Positions 24,542 through 38,628 of a stretch of DNA of 64,000 nt are shown here, piece by piece. Origin of the DNA: Physcomitrium patens (taxonomy: Eukaryota > Streptophyta > Bryopsida > Funariales > Funariaceae). The notes under the pieces were generated by a model. That model saw only the letters and a program-made list of their open reading frames with translations, searched no databases and had not been told where the DNA came from. Within the stretch, counting starts at the first letter, position 1, and the number at the start of each line of letters is the position of its first letter. The translations under genes and the position numbers were made by a program. The stretch spans positions 10,364,178 to 10,428,177 of the forward strand of contig NC_037271.1 in the NCBI RefSeq assembly GCF_000002425.4, written 5' to 3'.

Positions 24542-27500
24542 ATGAGTGCTTCAACATCTTCAACTGCTTCTACTATGGTTTCAACTATTACGAGTGCATC
24601 CCAACATTTTCAAGCTCTTTTATTTCCACCATTGACTGTGGATGGAAACAATTATCTATTATGGACAAAAATGGCAAAAGTAAATTTATTTGCAGAACAA
24701 CTCTCGGATGCCATTATGTTTGAAGAATCTCCTACAACAAGTATTTCTATATCTCCTGCTATTCGTTGGAAAGTACTTCTTCTCATTCGTCGTCATCTTG
24801 TACCTGCATTACAACATCAATATTTGAAAATAGAAGATCCTGCAAAACTTTGGAAGAATCTTAAATCTAGGTTTGATCATCAAAAGACCATTTTTCTTCC
24901 ACATGCACGTCATAATTGGACACATTTACGTGTCTTAGATTTTCCAAATTTAAAAGCTTTCAATAGTGAAATATATAGTATTGTCTCACAATTACGATTA
25001 TGTGGACAAAGTATTTCTAAAGAAGAAATGATTGAAAAAACTCTCTCTACATTTCTTCTTGTATCTGCTATACTTGCACAACAATACAGGAACATGAAAT
25101 TTATGAGTCATTCTGATCTCATGTCCTATCTACTTCTTGCGGAGAAGCAAAATGAGCTACTCTTGCGTAATGCGGAAGCTTGTCCTATTAGAACTACAGT
25201 TCCAGAATCTCATGCACTTAATATTTCAAAGTCTAAGAAGACATTATATAAACATGGGAAACATACTCATAAGTATCAGGGTAATCATAGTCAAGACCAT
25301 TTCTACCTATATGGAAAGAAAAAATGTTCTATTATTAATTATAATAGAAAACAAAAATCAGAGATGTGTTCTTGCCATAAGTGTGGAATGATTGGACATT
25401 TAGTACATGCGTGCCGTACTTCAGAATATTTTATTAAAATATTCCAAGAAAATAAGAAATTATGAGTTGAGGCTCATAAAGTTCATACCATGGATGCGTC
25501 CATGGATTCAATTGATGTTGATGACTTAGAGGCTTATATGAATGATAGAACCTCTAATAATCAATCAAATGATGTGCTCATTGATTCTACAACAACTCAT
25601 ACTATCTTGCGAGATAGACGATTTTTTATTGAAAAATCTTCAATTTGGTAAACTAAAAATATGATGACCATGGCTGGAGTAAATGCGTTTTGTTTCCAAG
25701 AGGGCACAACGATGGTAAAATTACCTGCAGGTTCCATCATAAAATGTAAACATGCGATGTTTGCACCCTCAGCACCTCAAAGTCTGATCAGCTACCGAGA
25801 TGTGCGTATTAATGGTTATCACCTCTCGATCGCCACTTTAAATAGAAAAGAGGTTTTGGTTCTTATGAAGAACCATAAAGTTGTTGAAAAAGCTTTTGAT
25901 ATAGAAAATGGTTTATACCGAATTGTCATTCGGCCTCCCATTATATTTAATTTTGCATCATCTATCTCAGTGAGTCGTGTTTCTCTCTGGCATGGACAAT
26001 TGGGACATCTAGGATCCACATTATTTAGAAAGATCATTCCATGTATAAGTGGGACAATTTAAAGCCTGCAGATGTAGACTCAATGGAATTATGTCATGCA
26101 TGCGTGCAAGGTAAAATGATTACTCGGCCTTTAATTTGAAAACTTCCATAAGAATTATCACCAATGCTTGAAAGATTGTATGGTGATATTTGTAGTCCTA
26201 TTAATCCAATATCATGACCATTTCGTTATTTTTTGGTCCTTGTTGATGCATCAAGTAAACAATCATATGTTTCATTATTATCAACTCAAAACATGGTGTT
26301 TGCCAATCTTATATCTATGCTTATTGATTTTTCGGCACATTTTCTTGATTATCCTATAAAAAACATTGCGTATGAATAATGCAAAAGAATTTGCATCAAA
26401 GTTTTTTGAAGACTATTGTACTACAACAGGAATCGAGTTGACATATTGTGTTCCATATGAACATGCTCAAAATGGATTTGCAAAGTCATTTATAAAGCGT
26501 ATATAATTCATTATCCGGCCACTCCTCCTTCATGCAAATCTACTTGCATATATGTGAGGTCATGCAGTTTTACATGCTGCAGCATTAATACGCCTCCGCC
26601 CTTCTTCTCTTGAAATTGTTTCACCACATGAGCTCATTTTAGGTTGTATTTCACTTGTATCTCACTTACGAGTATTTGGTTGCCGTGCTTGGATTCCAGT
26701 ACCAAAACCTCAATGGCGTACCATTGGAACTCATCGACAAGAAGGCATATATGTTGGTTTTGATTCATCAAGAATTATTCATATTGTTGATCCATCAATT
26801 GGCACATTATTACGTGCACATTTGCAAAATTGCCATTTTGAAGAAACTGTATTCCCATCTCTTCAAGGACGAGTATCCAATCAACAAAGAAATAAAGTAC
26901 TCATATTTGAAGTACCAAAAATGTTTACAATGAATACTGATCCTAAAACATCTTTGGCAGAAACTAAAGTTGCTAAGATTTCGCATTTAAAACAGATCGC
27001 AGATGAAACACCTAACGGCTTCAATGATGCACCTAGAATTACAAGAGTTCATATTAATGAGGCTCAAAATGCATCTGCTTAGATTGCAATGCCATTGACT
27101 ACAATACCTTAAGTTATAACAACAACAACTAAAAGAACTCGTGGACCAGATAAGCAACCACATAAGAAAAAAGCTATAAAAGTAAGTAATTCTGGTATTA
27201 TTTCTCAAAAAATTGCCACTCATCTTGTAAGACTATCAATTCATGATGATATATCCATGCATAATGTATCTTCAATTCCTATGAAAAACAATCTTGGAAT
27301 TGGAAGGAATAAGAACAAGTTGAGTAAAGAATTATCTATTCTATATTCTGCTACAGATGATATTTGGAATAGACCATCTATTACGATAGATGAATCATTT
27401 GCATATATGATTATAGAAGCCCTTTCTTGCGAGGAAGACGATCTTGAACTTCAAACCATCGAAGAGGCGATACGTCGCTCAGATTGGTCAAAATGGAAAA

Positions 27501-29056
27501 CTGCTATTAAAGAGGAGTATGCTTCTTTGCGTAAGAGAAAAGTCTTTGGTCCAATTATAGACACTCTTACATCTCACCTTGTCGGATATAAAATGATATT
27601 AATACACAAGCGAGATACTCAAGGCCAAATAATCCACTATAAAGCTCGTCTTATTGCTCAAAGATTTACTCAATAATTTGGCATTGATTATGAATCCACA
27701 TATTCTCTAGTCATGGATTCAATTACATTTCGACATATTATTGGAATGATAGTTCATGCCACCCTTGAGATGCATCTGATGGATGTAATAACTGCATATC
27801 TTTATGGTTCTCTCGATGCAAATATTTATATGAAAGTTCTACCTGGCTTAGAAACAGGAACTCCAAATTAACCCGCTCTAGGAAAATATCATGGTATTAA
27901 ATTATGTAAGGCCTTATATGATTTAAAATAATCTGGACGAATGTGGTATCAATGTCTTCGAGATTATTTAATTACAAATAATTTTATAAGTGATCCACTA
28001 ATCCCTTGTTTGTTTATCAAACAAGATAAAACTAGTTTTGTGATTATCGCTATATATGTTGATGATCTTAACCTAGTGGATACTACATCTGCATGTGTTA
28101 CAACTACAAACCTACTTATATGTGAATTTGAGATGAAAATGCTGGAAAAAACAACTTTCTGCATTGGTCTTCAGATTATGCATCTAACATATGGTAGCAT
28201 TTTTCTCTACCAACTAACATATATTAGACAAATTTTGCAAAGATTTAATATGATTGATACTTATCCATTGTCCACACCAATGGTTGGACGTGGTCGTGAT
28301 CGTCATGATCCATATCATCCATACGAGGAAGAAGAGGAAATATTGAGAGACCAATATCCATACCTTGCAGCGGTTGGAGTACTTTTGTATTTAGCTACAT
28401 CTATAAGACCAGATATTGCATTTCCAGTTAGTGTTCTTGCAAGACATAGTACACGTCCAACACTACAATATTGGAATGGCATCAAACATTTATTACGTTA
28501 TTTAAAAGGTACTGAAGACTTGGGATTATACTACACAAAATCCGCAGATCCAAAATTGATTGGATATTGTGATGCAGGATATAAATGTGATATTGCAACA
28601 GCTAAATCTCAAACACGATATATATTTTTAAGACATAGAGCTGCAATATCATGGAAATCAGTGAAACAAACAATAACTGCAACTTCATCCAACCATGCAG
28701 AAATTATTGCCTTATATGAAGCATCTCAAGAATGTATTTGGTTGCGATCAATTGATAAATTCATTCAAACAACCTGTGGATTTTCATATGATGATTCTCC
28801 AACTATCTTGCATGAAGATAATAGTGCTTGTATTGCACAGATGCAAGTTGGTTTCATTAAAGGCGACAGGACAAAGCATATTGATCCAAAGTATTTTAGT
28901 TATACTCATGACTTAATTACTGATCAAGCACTTATAATTAAGAAAATTGAACCTACAAATGACCTTGCTGATCTCTTTATCAAAGTTCTCCCATTAAGCA
29001 ACCATTGTCGACTTATTTATGGCATTGGTATGCGGCGACTTGCTTTTCTTGAATAA
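24542..29056 (+). pseudogene. Copia family A gag-pol, twelve stops and two compensating frameshifts
   Basis: The main frame runs from the gag ATG at 24542 to the stop at 29056. Gag (24542-25465, 307 residues) has the UBN2-type region and a zinc knuckle CHKCGMIGHLVHAC. The protease keeps the Asp of VLIDSTTTHTIL. Integrase is readable as LWHGQLGHLG, CHACVQGK and LERLYGDICSP; its second catalytic Asp is Asn (MNNAKEF) and its Glu is Lys (NGFAKSF). Reverse transcriptase keeps YVDD near 28058. RNase H ends GIGMRRLAFLE. Stops lie at 25463, 25649, 26137, 26149, 26215, 26504, 26555, 27080, 27110, 27674, 27869 and 27929. The frame shifts near 26050 and shifts back near 26360. The element is dead. Confidence 0.93.
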
Positions 29057-29250
29057 GAAAGTTAATGAGCTTTTTAAATAATTAAAGAAAATAATGTTGT
29101 ACTCTTTTTCCTTCATCTATGGTTTTGTCCTTAAATAAAATAAGGTTTTTCTAGATAAGGTTTTAATGAGGAAACAATTGTTGATCTTACAAGATCTCAT
29201 AAAAATATAGATCATAATTCTATACAAATTTTATATTATGTAAATATTAT

Positions 29251-29266
29251 GATGAGCGAGGAGGAG
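29251..29266 (+). other. Polypurine tract of Copia family A copy 2
   Basis: GATGAGCGAGGAGGAG ends immediately before the 3' LTR at 29267, the standard position of the plus-strand primer. Confidence 0.8.
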
Positions 29267-29539
29267 TGTTGAGATCATTAAATGTAGCCAGCGTTCTCCA
29301 TAATATTTATTGTAGACTACAATAATTACCATAGCTATAGTATTTAGAGTCTAGTGGAGAAGTACTGTTTATCTTCTCCTCTTTTCTCTTCTTATATATG
29401 AGACACAACCAAATGAATAGATTTTGTGATTGTGAAGCTCTCTCTCCTTAGAAACCCTCTTGTGTGTATGACTTATTACTACTCTTGTGTATGTGTATGA
29501 CTTACTATTACTCTTGTGTCTTTCTAAACATTCTCAACA
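29267..29539 (+). repeat. 3' LTR of Copia family A copy 2
   Basis: Same length and ends as the 5' LTR, followed by the target duplication GTACT at 29540-29544. Confidence 0.94.
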
Positions 29540-30677
29540 GTACTCATGTCATTAATGCTATTTTTTGAAGTATTTATGTTTAGTCCAATCTCTCTCGTAT
29601 TGATACCACTGTGGTAGGAAGATTTTGGATTTGAAATATTAATGGCATGGAATTTTGTTTCATTTTATTAAATGTAATGCCTCATCAAATGTTATCATGG
29701 TTGAGAGTAGTGGTTTTCATGCCAGTACATAGTTTATGTAGCTTCAACTAATTTAAATCCAAACATGATTTTTTAAAGTTTATCATCAGTTCTTGTATTC
29801 ATGGGTATGAATGAAATGTTCACCATGTGATTTGTCCATTCCCAGATTATGGCCACTAATAATTGTTTCAAAAAATTAAATTAAATTAAACTAAACTAAA
29901 TTAAAATCTTTCATTTTTTGTTGAAAAATAATCAAAATCCTTGATTGAGTGTACCTACCTTTGATCATGACTATATTTTCCTGATATAAAGTATAAAATA
30001 TAAAAAAATAAACATTATATATTCAGAAGAAAAGAAAAAAACTAATAAAAAACCCTTGTTACTTATTGAAAAATAAATCCATACAAAAATCAAATGTTCA
30101 AATAGTAGCAGTGCGTCACTTATAGTATGTTAACTTTTTTTTAACAACACACCCACAGTTGGTTTTTTGGACCTGGATATGAAAGAAAAAAAGAGTTTGC
30201 ATGAACTATTTCTATATATGAAGATGAAGCCCATTCACTTGTTTAATTTGATGAACTATTGTACTCATCCAATGCCAACTATTTCAGGTGTCAGAACTCT
30301 ATTAAAAATCTGCAAATGATTTATTATTTTATTATTGCTCAAGCTCATTTTTTGCTTGATTATTTATTTGCGTATTATCCACACTTCATTTTATTTTTAC
30401 TTTTACGACATACAATGAAGGTATGATTACCAAAATGGCCACATGGATCAATTCAGTGCTTTGTGTCATAGACTTCCACCTTCTCAAGGGAAGCAACTGT
30501 AAAATAATAAATCAACCCATTCTAAAATTGTAAATTTATCATTATTATTACTATTTTCATAAAGAAAAGGAAAAAAAAATGTAAAAAAGAAATCAAATGC
30601 ATAACAAAGAAAAAAAAATGAAAAGTAAGAAGAAAGAGACCACTGGTGTCAAGATTATGGCTAAGTGTGTGAACTCT

Positions 30678-30722
<45 letters not shown>
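30678..30722. repeat. Compound (CA)n(TA)n microsatellite
   Basis: An uninterrupted CA run passes directly into a TA run. Confidence 0.95.
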
Positions 30723-31907
30723 CCACATAAGTGTATAATTAAAAGAAGGTGTTATTATCACTACATTTGTTTAAAACTTCCATAGATTAATTTGGCAAAG
30801 TTAGCTCTGATCTTGTGTCTATTATGTGCTCAAGGTGTTAATGTATAGTAAGAAGTGATCGTCATACCTTCAATTTGCAAGATAAAACTCATTTTCTTCC
30901 GCATGGATTTAAACATGTATTGATTATTCATGATTCAATTGCAAATAAATAAAGTGATGGCACCATTACTACTACCTGGGTAGTAGTAACATCTTGTGAA
31001 AACTTGATAACTGACCTGACTGCTCATCAAATAATACAGTGTCATTGTTGTAACTTGAATTTGGTGTGTGTGCCTATTCACTGAAATTCAATTACAATGC
31101 ATTCAATATGCTTGACTTTATCTACTCTAAAACACATACTTTTCCTATTTGTGTATATATACACACTATATGTATTAAAAAAAATGTTCAATTTTTGGTG
31201 TATTGTTTAAAATTTATTTTTGTTTGCAATCTTTAGTATTTTTTTTAAAAAAATTAAAATTTTATTATTGATATTGAAAGTATTTTTTTTTCGATGTTTT
31301 TATCATTCATTCTTTATACATTGTGGTGGTATTAAATTTCATTGGTTTACATTCAGAATAAGTCAAAGTTATGCTTATTACTTAGTAATGGTGTTTTTGT
31401 TATTATTATTGTGCATGGTAGCTATGTAGCACATTATCCCATTAAAAAAAGTAAAAAAAAAAAAAAAAAAAAATAAAAAAAAATCAATTGGCCAGTTTTA
31501 GTTGCTAAGTAAATTTAAGATTTTATTTTTGATTAAAGATATTTCCACAGGACTATCTTTGAATTGCAAATTTGCAATTAATATTGAGTCTATGATAAAA
31601 TATTTGGTTTAACTAAGTTAAAAGAAAAAAACATATATTAAATATTAGGTGTAAATTTAACAAGATAATTTTAATTGACCATGGAGAAAGAAAAAAATAC
31701 TAAAATTTATAAATATTTAATACTTTATACTTCAAATATAATTACAAACTTAGCATAATTCAAAAATATACTTTAATATTTGTAAGAAATTATTATTTAA
31801 GATAATGAATTACTATATCACATTTATAAAAATATGCATAATTTGTGTTGTATAAAATTGTGAAATAGAAAAATATATGATAAAAACATGTAATTTTTTT
31901 TTAATAA

Positions 31908-31938
<31 letters not shown>

Positions 31939-34130
31939 CTAATGGTTAGTTTCACTTGTGACAAAATATATGAAGTACTTTTGATAGTTTTAATTTATTG
32001 AAAATAAAAAACTATTACGTTTTATAAACTTCATCAACAAATTTATGAAGCTAACCACTATTTTTTAAATATTGATTTATTGATTATGATTAAGGTTATA
32101 AGTTCTATGATATAACTTTGTTCTAAAAGTTTTATAAAAAAACTGGTCCTTGATTGGTTCATTGACTTTAAATATTTAAATAATTTCTCTTATATAGATA
32201 ATAATTTAGTTGAAAGCTTCCAATATCTAATCTATCTAATATACATATTAGCAATGATATTTTACATTCTATCACCTATTTTTTCCATCTCTTATTATTT
32301 TTAATTTAAAAACATATATAGCATGTGCTACCTATTACCAAGAACTTAGCTTCTATATATCACCTAGTTGAAAAAGACTACAAAGTTAGATTTTATTCAA
32401 ATTGATCTTTTGTTGATATCTACATGAAATGTGGAAAGCTTATACAATTAAAGTTATATTCTAAAATTAACAAAATATTTAACTTGCATACTACACAACC
32501 AATAATATAAGCTTAAGATGATTTGTTTACTTATATTGTATAAGTTTCAAATCTCAAAATGTAACACAATAGGAGAAATATATAAACCATTACATTTTAA
32601 ATATTTTACATATATCAAAAAGAATAATAAGTTTTTTTAATTTCAAAGCTCTTGAGCTTAAAATGACCAATAAGACTTCTTGTTTTTCAAAGAAAATTAG
32701 ACAATCTTTTCATCATCATGGTATCAAAATTCTAAGATATTGGATTTAATACACATCAATGTATGGATTTCTTCTTAATTTTTTTTGCATGGTTTGTGGT
32801 ATTTTTTTTATTCTATTTTTTCTAATAATATTATTTTAAAATTTAATAAAAGCTATTTTTTAAAGAAGAATTCTTAGATATATAGTATTTTTAAAACTTT
32901 CAAATCTAAGGTAAAAAAATATTACAATCATCATATTTAGCATCTATACTTTAATAGAGAAGACAAGTTTATATTGAAGGAATTTGATGCCTTCTTCAAA
33001 AAGATTATTATAAAACAATAAAGTATTTGCATTCAGCTACATCTTTCAGCAAAATAATATTGCTAAGAACAAAATTTGGCATGTTATAGAAGTTTCATAA
33101 AAAACGGTCAACAAAAAGTCTATGTTTATGTACTATTAGGTAAAAACTATTTTGTAAACATTTTTTTAATTGCTATACTTCACAAAAAGATATCTTTTAA
33201 AGTACTTATAAATACAAAACTAGATATTTTTATTTTTTAAGATACTTGGTTGTAATTTTTTTATTCATACTTTTGATAAGGATAAAAATATGTTAGATTA
33301 AAGGTTTTAAATATATTTAATATATAAATATATAAATAATTTATATTAAAAAATATATTAGTATTAAAATTATATTTTGAAAGTTCTTCTTATGAATAAA
33401 GATGTTGTTTCTAATGACCTAAACTAATGGTATTAAGTCTTATTATATTCTATACTTAAGCTGCCGTGTCTTACATGTATTATATCTATAATTTTTGTTA
33501 TTCCTTTAATATTTCAATTTAACAGTTCAAGAATTTTTAACATTATTTTTAAATTGATGCCTACACATAATCTTTGATTGAAATAGGTTTTTATTTCACC
33601 TCCTAATTATTAAATTTTTTATAAACCTTTATTGCATTAAATAAAGAAAAAATAATGTAATATAAATACTTTATGTATTTTCAATGTTTATGCTTCAAAT
33701 TCATCTAAGCATAAACTAGGAATTGAGACTGAACCTTCTCATAAACAAAAGATCAAGAATTAGTTCTATCACAACAAAAAATAGATGCAAGCCATAGAAT
33801 TCAAATTTGTAATCATGCAACAACAAATGTAGGAGTTGGTTGTTTAATAAAAAGATTATTTCTTGTATGTAGATTTTTAAAGTTCAGAGGAATTTGGAGA
33901 ATATTATAAACTAATATAATATAAGATTCCTTATAAATAGTTGTGCAAAGTAATGTACCATCAATTTTAAAAGACTTTTAGTCCAATATCCAAAATGACT
34001 TCTATACACATTATTGTATCATTAGCTATGTTGAGAAGATGGAAGCTATATTAGATGATTTTTAAAAATAAAATTTTAAATCAAATGACACAAAAATAAC
34101 CTTTTATATTGCTACCAAATAGATGAGAGA

Positions 34131-34249
34131 ATCAAGAAAATTAAGACATATTTTTCTTAATCAAGTAGTTTATTATAAGCAATTAAAAAATTATGATCAA
34201 GAAAATTAAGACATATTTTTCTTAATCAATTTTTTATTTGCTTATAATA
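34131..34249. repeat. Identical 34-base repeats nested in an inverted repeat
   Basis: Two identical 34-base copies, 34131-34164 and 34196-34229, begin ATCAAGAAAATTAAGACA and end TTCTTAATCAA. Each is itself a quasi-palindrome (AAGAAAA against TTTTTCTT). Between and after them lie TTATTATAAGCAA.. (34170-34192) and its near reverse complement ..TTGCTTATAATAA (34227-34249). Confidence 0.85.
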
Positions 34250-36694
34250 AGACCATATACATAAAATTTCATTATCACTTTATGAAAAAAACTTATTATC
34301 TGAAAAAAAATACCACTTGTGTTTCTACATATTACTAAGTTGATAATATTTTCATCAAGGATTTATTCAAAGATAGATTCAATATTTCCAAATTTCAATT
34401 AGGTATCAAAGATATTGATTTTAATTTGAAAAAGAGTATTAATATAATACAAGCTACTTCCATAGCATATGGGGTTGGACATTTGAATAGTTATATATTC
34501 AATTGTAATATCTAAAATCTAAGAATTGAACCACTTCATTTTTGTGGCTTAATTTTTATGTATAATCTAAAAATAAAATTTAATTTAATTTTTTTAATAT
34601 ATAATCCTTGGAGTAAAATTATGATATTTATATATCCTTCTAACATCTAAAAAAGAAAAGAGCTTCAAATTAAAATATTTATAAATAATCATATCATTAA
34701 TAAAAAAACTAAAATATTAAAGTGAGGCATAGTAACCAGAGACTAAATCATATATTATTTGATTTTTTATTTTTTTACAATCTATAATACAATATAAACA
34801 AAATCTAAGTCTTAAACCAAAGTAAATTTTTTATCTAATATTATTAGTGGATATATTTTGATATTTAGAAAAAATAGCTTATTTTGAATATATAAAAAAA
34901 ACATGAAAAAATATTTTCTATTAATTAAATGTAGCAAAGATTTATTTAGATTTTTAAATTCAAGTATTCAATTTTTTTTATATAATAAGACAAAAATAAT
35001 TAGGAAAATATATTATTAATATGAATAATTTAATTTTTATAAAATTATTTAACTTATACATTAATACCTACTAAGCTATATACGTAGTAAATTATCAATG
35101 CTACATCCCGAATTGATATTGTTACACCCTAATTAATCCTACCATACCTATAAGAAATTATAGGAGATGCAACATTTTTCTATAGTATTCCTACTGACTA
35201 GTCAACAAGTAGGATTAAGAAGCAACTCCTTTGTTAGGGGTCTTGGGAAGCAAAGTCCTCAAAAAGAATTTCTTTTTTTGGATTTTATTTGTAAAACTTC
35301 ATTTTAAATTAAAGAAGTCCTTTTTTGGAACGCTAGTCTTTGAAATTGTCTCTCATATTATTTGTTTTCTTTGCTTCTCTTTGTGTTTCCATGACTTTGC
35401 TAAGATGGCCAATTCCTCAACTTTGCCCATTGACTTGTTAGTAAGACCACCTTAAGGGAGAGCTATTCCTCCCTTTAACCTCCTCATAGTTTTGGCAAGT
35501 ATTAATTAGGCTATAGCTATATCAATTAGGACTATAGTGTTTACAATTCTCTCTCTCTCTCTTTCTCTCTCTATATATATATATCTATATATATATATAG
35601 AAAATAATATATCTATTTTATAATATATAAATAATGATTAAATTATAATAAAAAATATTTTTTTATAAAAAGATTGTATTTTAAAAGAATTTATTCAAAT
35701 TATACATCTTAAGTTGATAGAAAGAATTATAAATATTAAAATGTCTATCTTGTAAAATAATAAAAATAGTAAAATATTAAATTTAAAACATAAAACAAAG
35801 ATAAAATTTTGGTATTTAAAAAATAAATATTTGTACTAATTCTATTATAGATATTTGCAAGTTCACTAAATAACATAAACCAAATTTATAGAAGATAATA
35901 TAATACAACTACTTAAAAATTATAAGTACTATTGAGTAAAATAATTTTAGGTTTTTATTCAATAAATTAATCAATGTCAAAAAAACAAAGTTTATTTGGA
36001 TTTAATCTTTGTAATATATAGCTATTGTAATTTTGAAATCTCAAAAGTGCACCTATGAATAACTATATCAGTGTTAAAATAATTAGTAAAAACAGATAAA
36101 AAGATTTTTGTAGATATCACGTTTTGTAACCCTAAACAAATCAAACTACGAGAATAAAATTATATTCAACATGAAACTATTTTTATATTAGTTTTTTATT
36201 GACAACCTAAATTAATATGTTTTTAAAACTAAAACAACTAAAACTAAAAAAGTAAAAAAAAATATTATGTCTTATAAATTAACCAAGAAAAATTATATTA
36301 CAAAACTAGTATTTTTTTATTTTTACTATTATTTTGATTTTTGCAATGTACTTAGAATAAAGATTTATTTTTATTTAAAAAAAAAAAAATCTAACTAAAT
36401 GCCAAGCATAAAAAATAGCCATGGAAAAACATATTATAAATATTTCTCTTTTTTTTCTTTTCTTTTTTTCTATTTTTCTTAACTCATGTTTTAAAGACCT
36501 TTTTTAAAAAATGATACTTCAACCTTCTGAAGGAAATATTAGTAGATTAGGTTGGTAAACTTTAAATATGATAATGGATAGTTTTTACTTTTTTTATAGT
36601 TAGTAAGTTTATTAAACTAAACTCTATGATTGAAAAATATAACAAGCTGTAAAATATTCTTACCATAAAATTATAATACACAATATGTGCACAT

Positions 36695-36696
<2 letters not shown>

Positions 36697-36731
<35 letters not shown>
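36697..36731. repeat. (TA)n microsatellite
   Basis: Uninterrupted TA run in the gene desert. Confidence 0.9.
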
Positions 36732-36732
<1 letters not shown>

Positions 36733-38628
36733 CAAAAAATCAAAATCACCAAGATAGATTTAATAATAGTTATAAAAACTTTTATTTTCATATAAGATGT
36801 ACTATCACCTATATATGTATATAAGTATATATATATATATATGTATATTATAAAATAAATATTGTAATAATAACAGATTTTTTGTTTAAAAAATATTTGT
36901 TAAATTTGAAATATTACATTATTTTTGTTAGTTGTCAAAAAAAGAATGTTATTTAACTATGTTATTATAATAAATATATTATAAATACATATTATTATAA
37001 ATATATTTTCTTATTTAGCTTGAAGCATGAGTTTTTTTTGAGTTAGTTACAAATAGATTGGACTTTTAATTCTAAAAACTTGCTTAAAGTGGACATAAGT
37101 TTTTAAAATTAAAAGCTTATGTACATAAGAACATAAGCTTTTAAAATTAGTAGGAGTGTCTACTGCACCTATCTAATGTGTTTTTAAGAAAGTTACAAAT
37201 TAGCACATTTTTGTAGTTTATTTTCTGAAAATAATTAATTTTAGAAATATATGTATAGAGAGAAAGAGAGATAGAATTTTTTACAAATTACCATTATAAA
37301 TTACTTGGACTTAATGATTTACTTCTAAAATGTAATAATGCACTAACATGTGCAAATTGTTAACTTTTATATTTTTAAATGTTTTTAAATGTATAGTTTA
37401 TACAAGTAATTTAATTTATCCATATTCAAACAAAGTATTTGAGGAAAATTTTTACTCAACTACTCTGTTTGAATATTCTATTACAATTTTTTTATTTTCA
37501 AATGTTCCTAATTTATTTCTAATAAATTTATTCTTTATGAAAGGAAGAAATATTAGTACAAAATTTTGAGAAAAAAACAAATACAAAACTAGTGGAATTC
37601 CTAGTCACAATTCAAAAAAATTGCAATATCAAGTATTGTTCTCTACTTTTTAGAGATTCCATAAAATATTTATGTATGGTTATAATTGAAATTTTTATAG
37701 TTTTAACTAGATCAATAACAAACTTCATATGTACTTAAAAAGCTTATGATGTCATTACATTGAACTATTCATAAAGAAGTATTTAATTTTTTCTAATTAC
37801 ATAAAGATTATTATTTGTTATTTAAAATGCAATAAAATTCTATGAAATCCAATATTACTTATTAAAGTTTAGAAACATCCAAGAATTGACATTGGAGCCA
37901 AGTTATACATTTTGAAGGAACAATAATATTCTGTCCCCGTGGTATAAATTTAGTCCATCTAAATTAAGATTTAGCTTTATTTCCATAAAAGGCAAGTCAG
38001 CTCTAATTATAGACAGTTCAAAATATCAACAGAATTCCTCAATATAAGATCTAATTTTCACTTAAAAAAATAATAATATAAGATTAAATATCAATTGACA
38101 TATTTTTTAAAGAACACAAAAATACAAAAACAAATACAAAAAATACAGAAAATGATAATTTTGGAAATTTGGCTATAAAAAGCGTCCTTCAGGAGCCTTG
38201 TGACAATGTCACACTTTGTGTTTCAAGGTACGAAACCTACAAACACTTTTTTAGAATACGAAAATAAATAATAAATAAATAAATGCAATAAAACATAGTT
38301 TGAAAAGTTGCACCTTTGGAGATTTCTCCAAGGCTTTTAGTAATGAATTTTTCCATTTCATCAATACACAATCACTCTTGACTCCTGATGTTGAAACAAA
38401 AAAAAAAAAAAAAAAAAAAAACAACAACAACAACAACAACCTAAACTGGATGGCTCAGAAAATGATCCGAGACTATCTGAAAAAAATATAACAAACTGAG
38501 CCCTATTCCAACTCCCATCCAAACCCTGTTTCTCAAAGCTATTTTGCAAACATACCAGACCGGGCTGTGTTTCTAAACCAATGCCACGCTGATGCGAAAT
38601 GGTGCTGTGCAAACACCCCAAGAAGAAT

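Larger units (their letters stand above)
23600..29539 (+). mobile_element. Full-length Ty1/Copia retrotransposon, family A copy 2
   Basis: The element is 5940 bases with two 273-base LTRs that begin TGTTGA and end TCAACA, a perfect terminal inverted hexamer. The target-site duplication GTACT is perfect at 23595-23599 and 29540-29544. Integrase precedes reverse transcriptase, which defines Ty1/Copia. The LTRs differ at about 17 of 273 positions by hand count, nearly all transitions and with no indel. It is the better-preserved sibling of the truncated element at 3961-9233, inserted in the opposite orientation. Confidence 0.96.
29545..38628. other. AT-rich gene desert
   Basis: About 9 kb with no ORF that resembles a protein and no intact mobile element. 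The sequence is dominated by A/T runs and TA microsatellites; any older transposons have decayed past recognition by eye. The last 300 bases, with somewhat higher GC, belong to the 3' flank of ERG28 and include a 24-A run at 38398-38421 followed by CAA repeats. Confidence 0.6.

Noticed and set aside
33700-34520. Possible decayed gag or transposase in the gene desert
   Set aside because: A few protein-like phrases appear in translation, but no conserved motif could be found on either strand.
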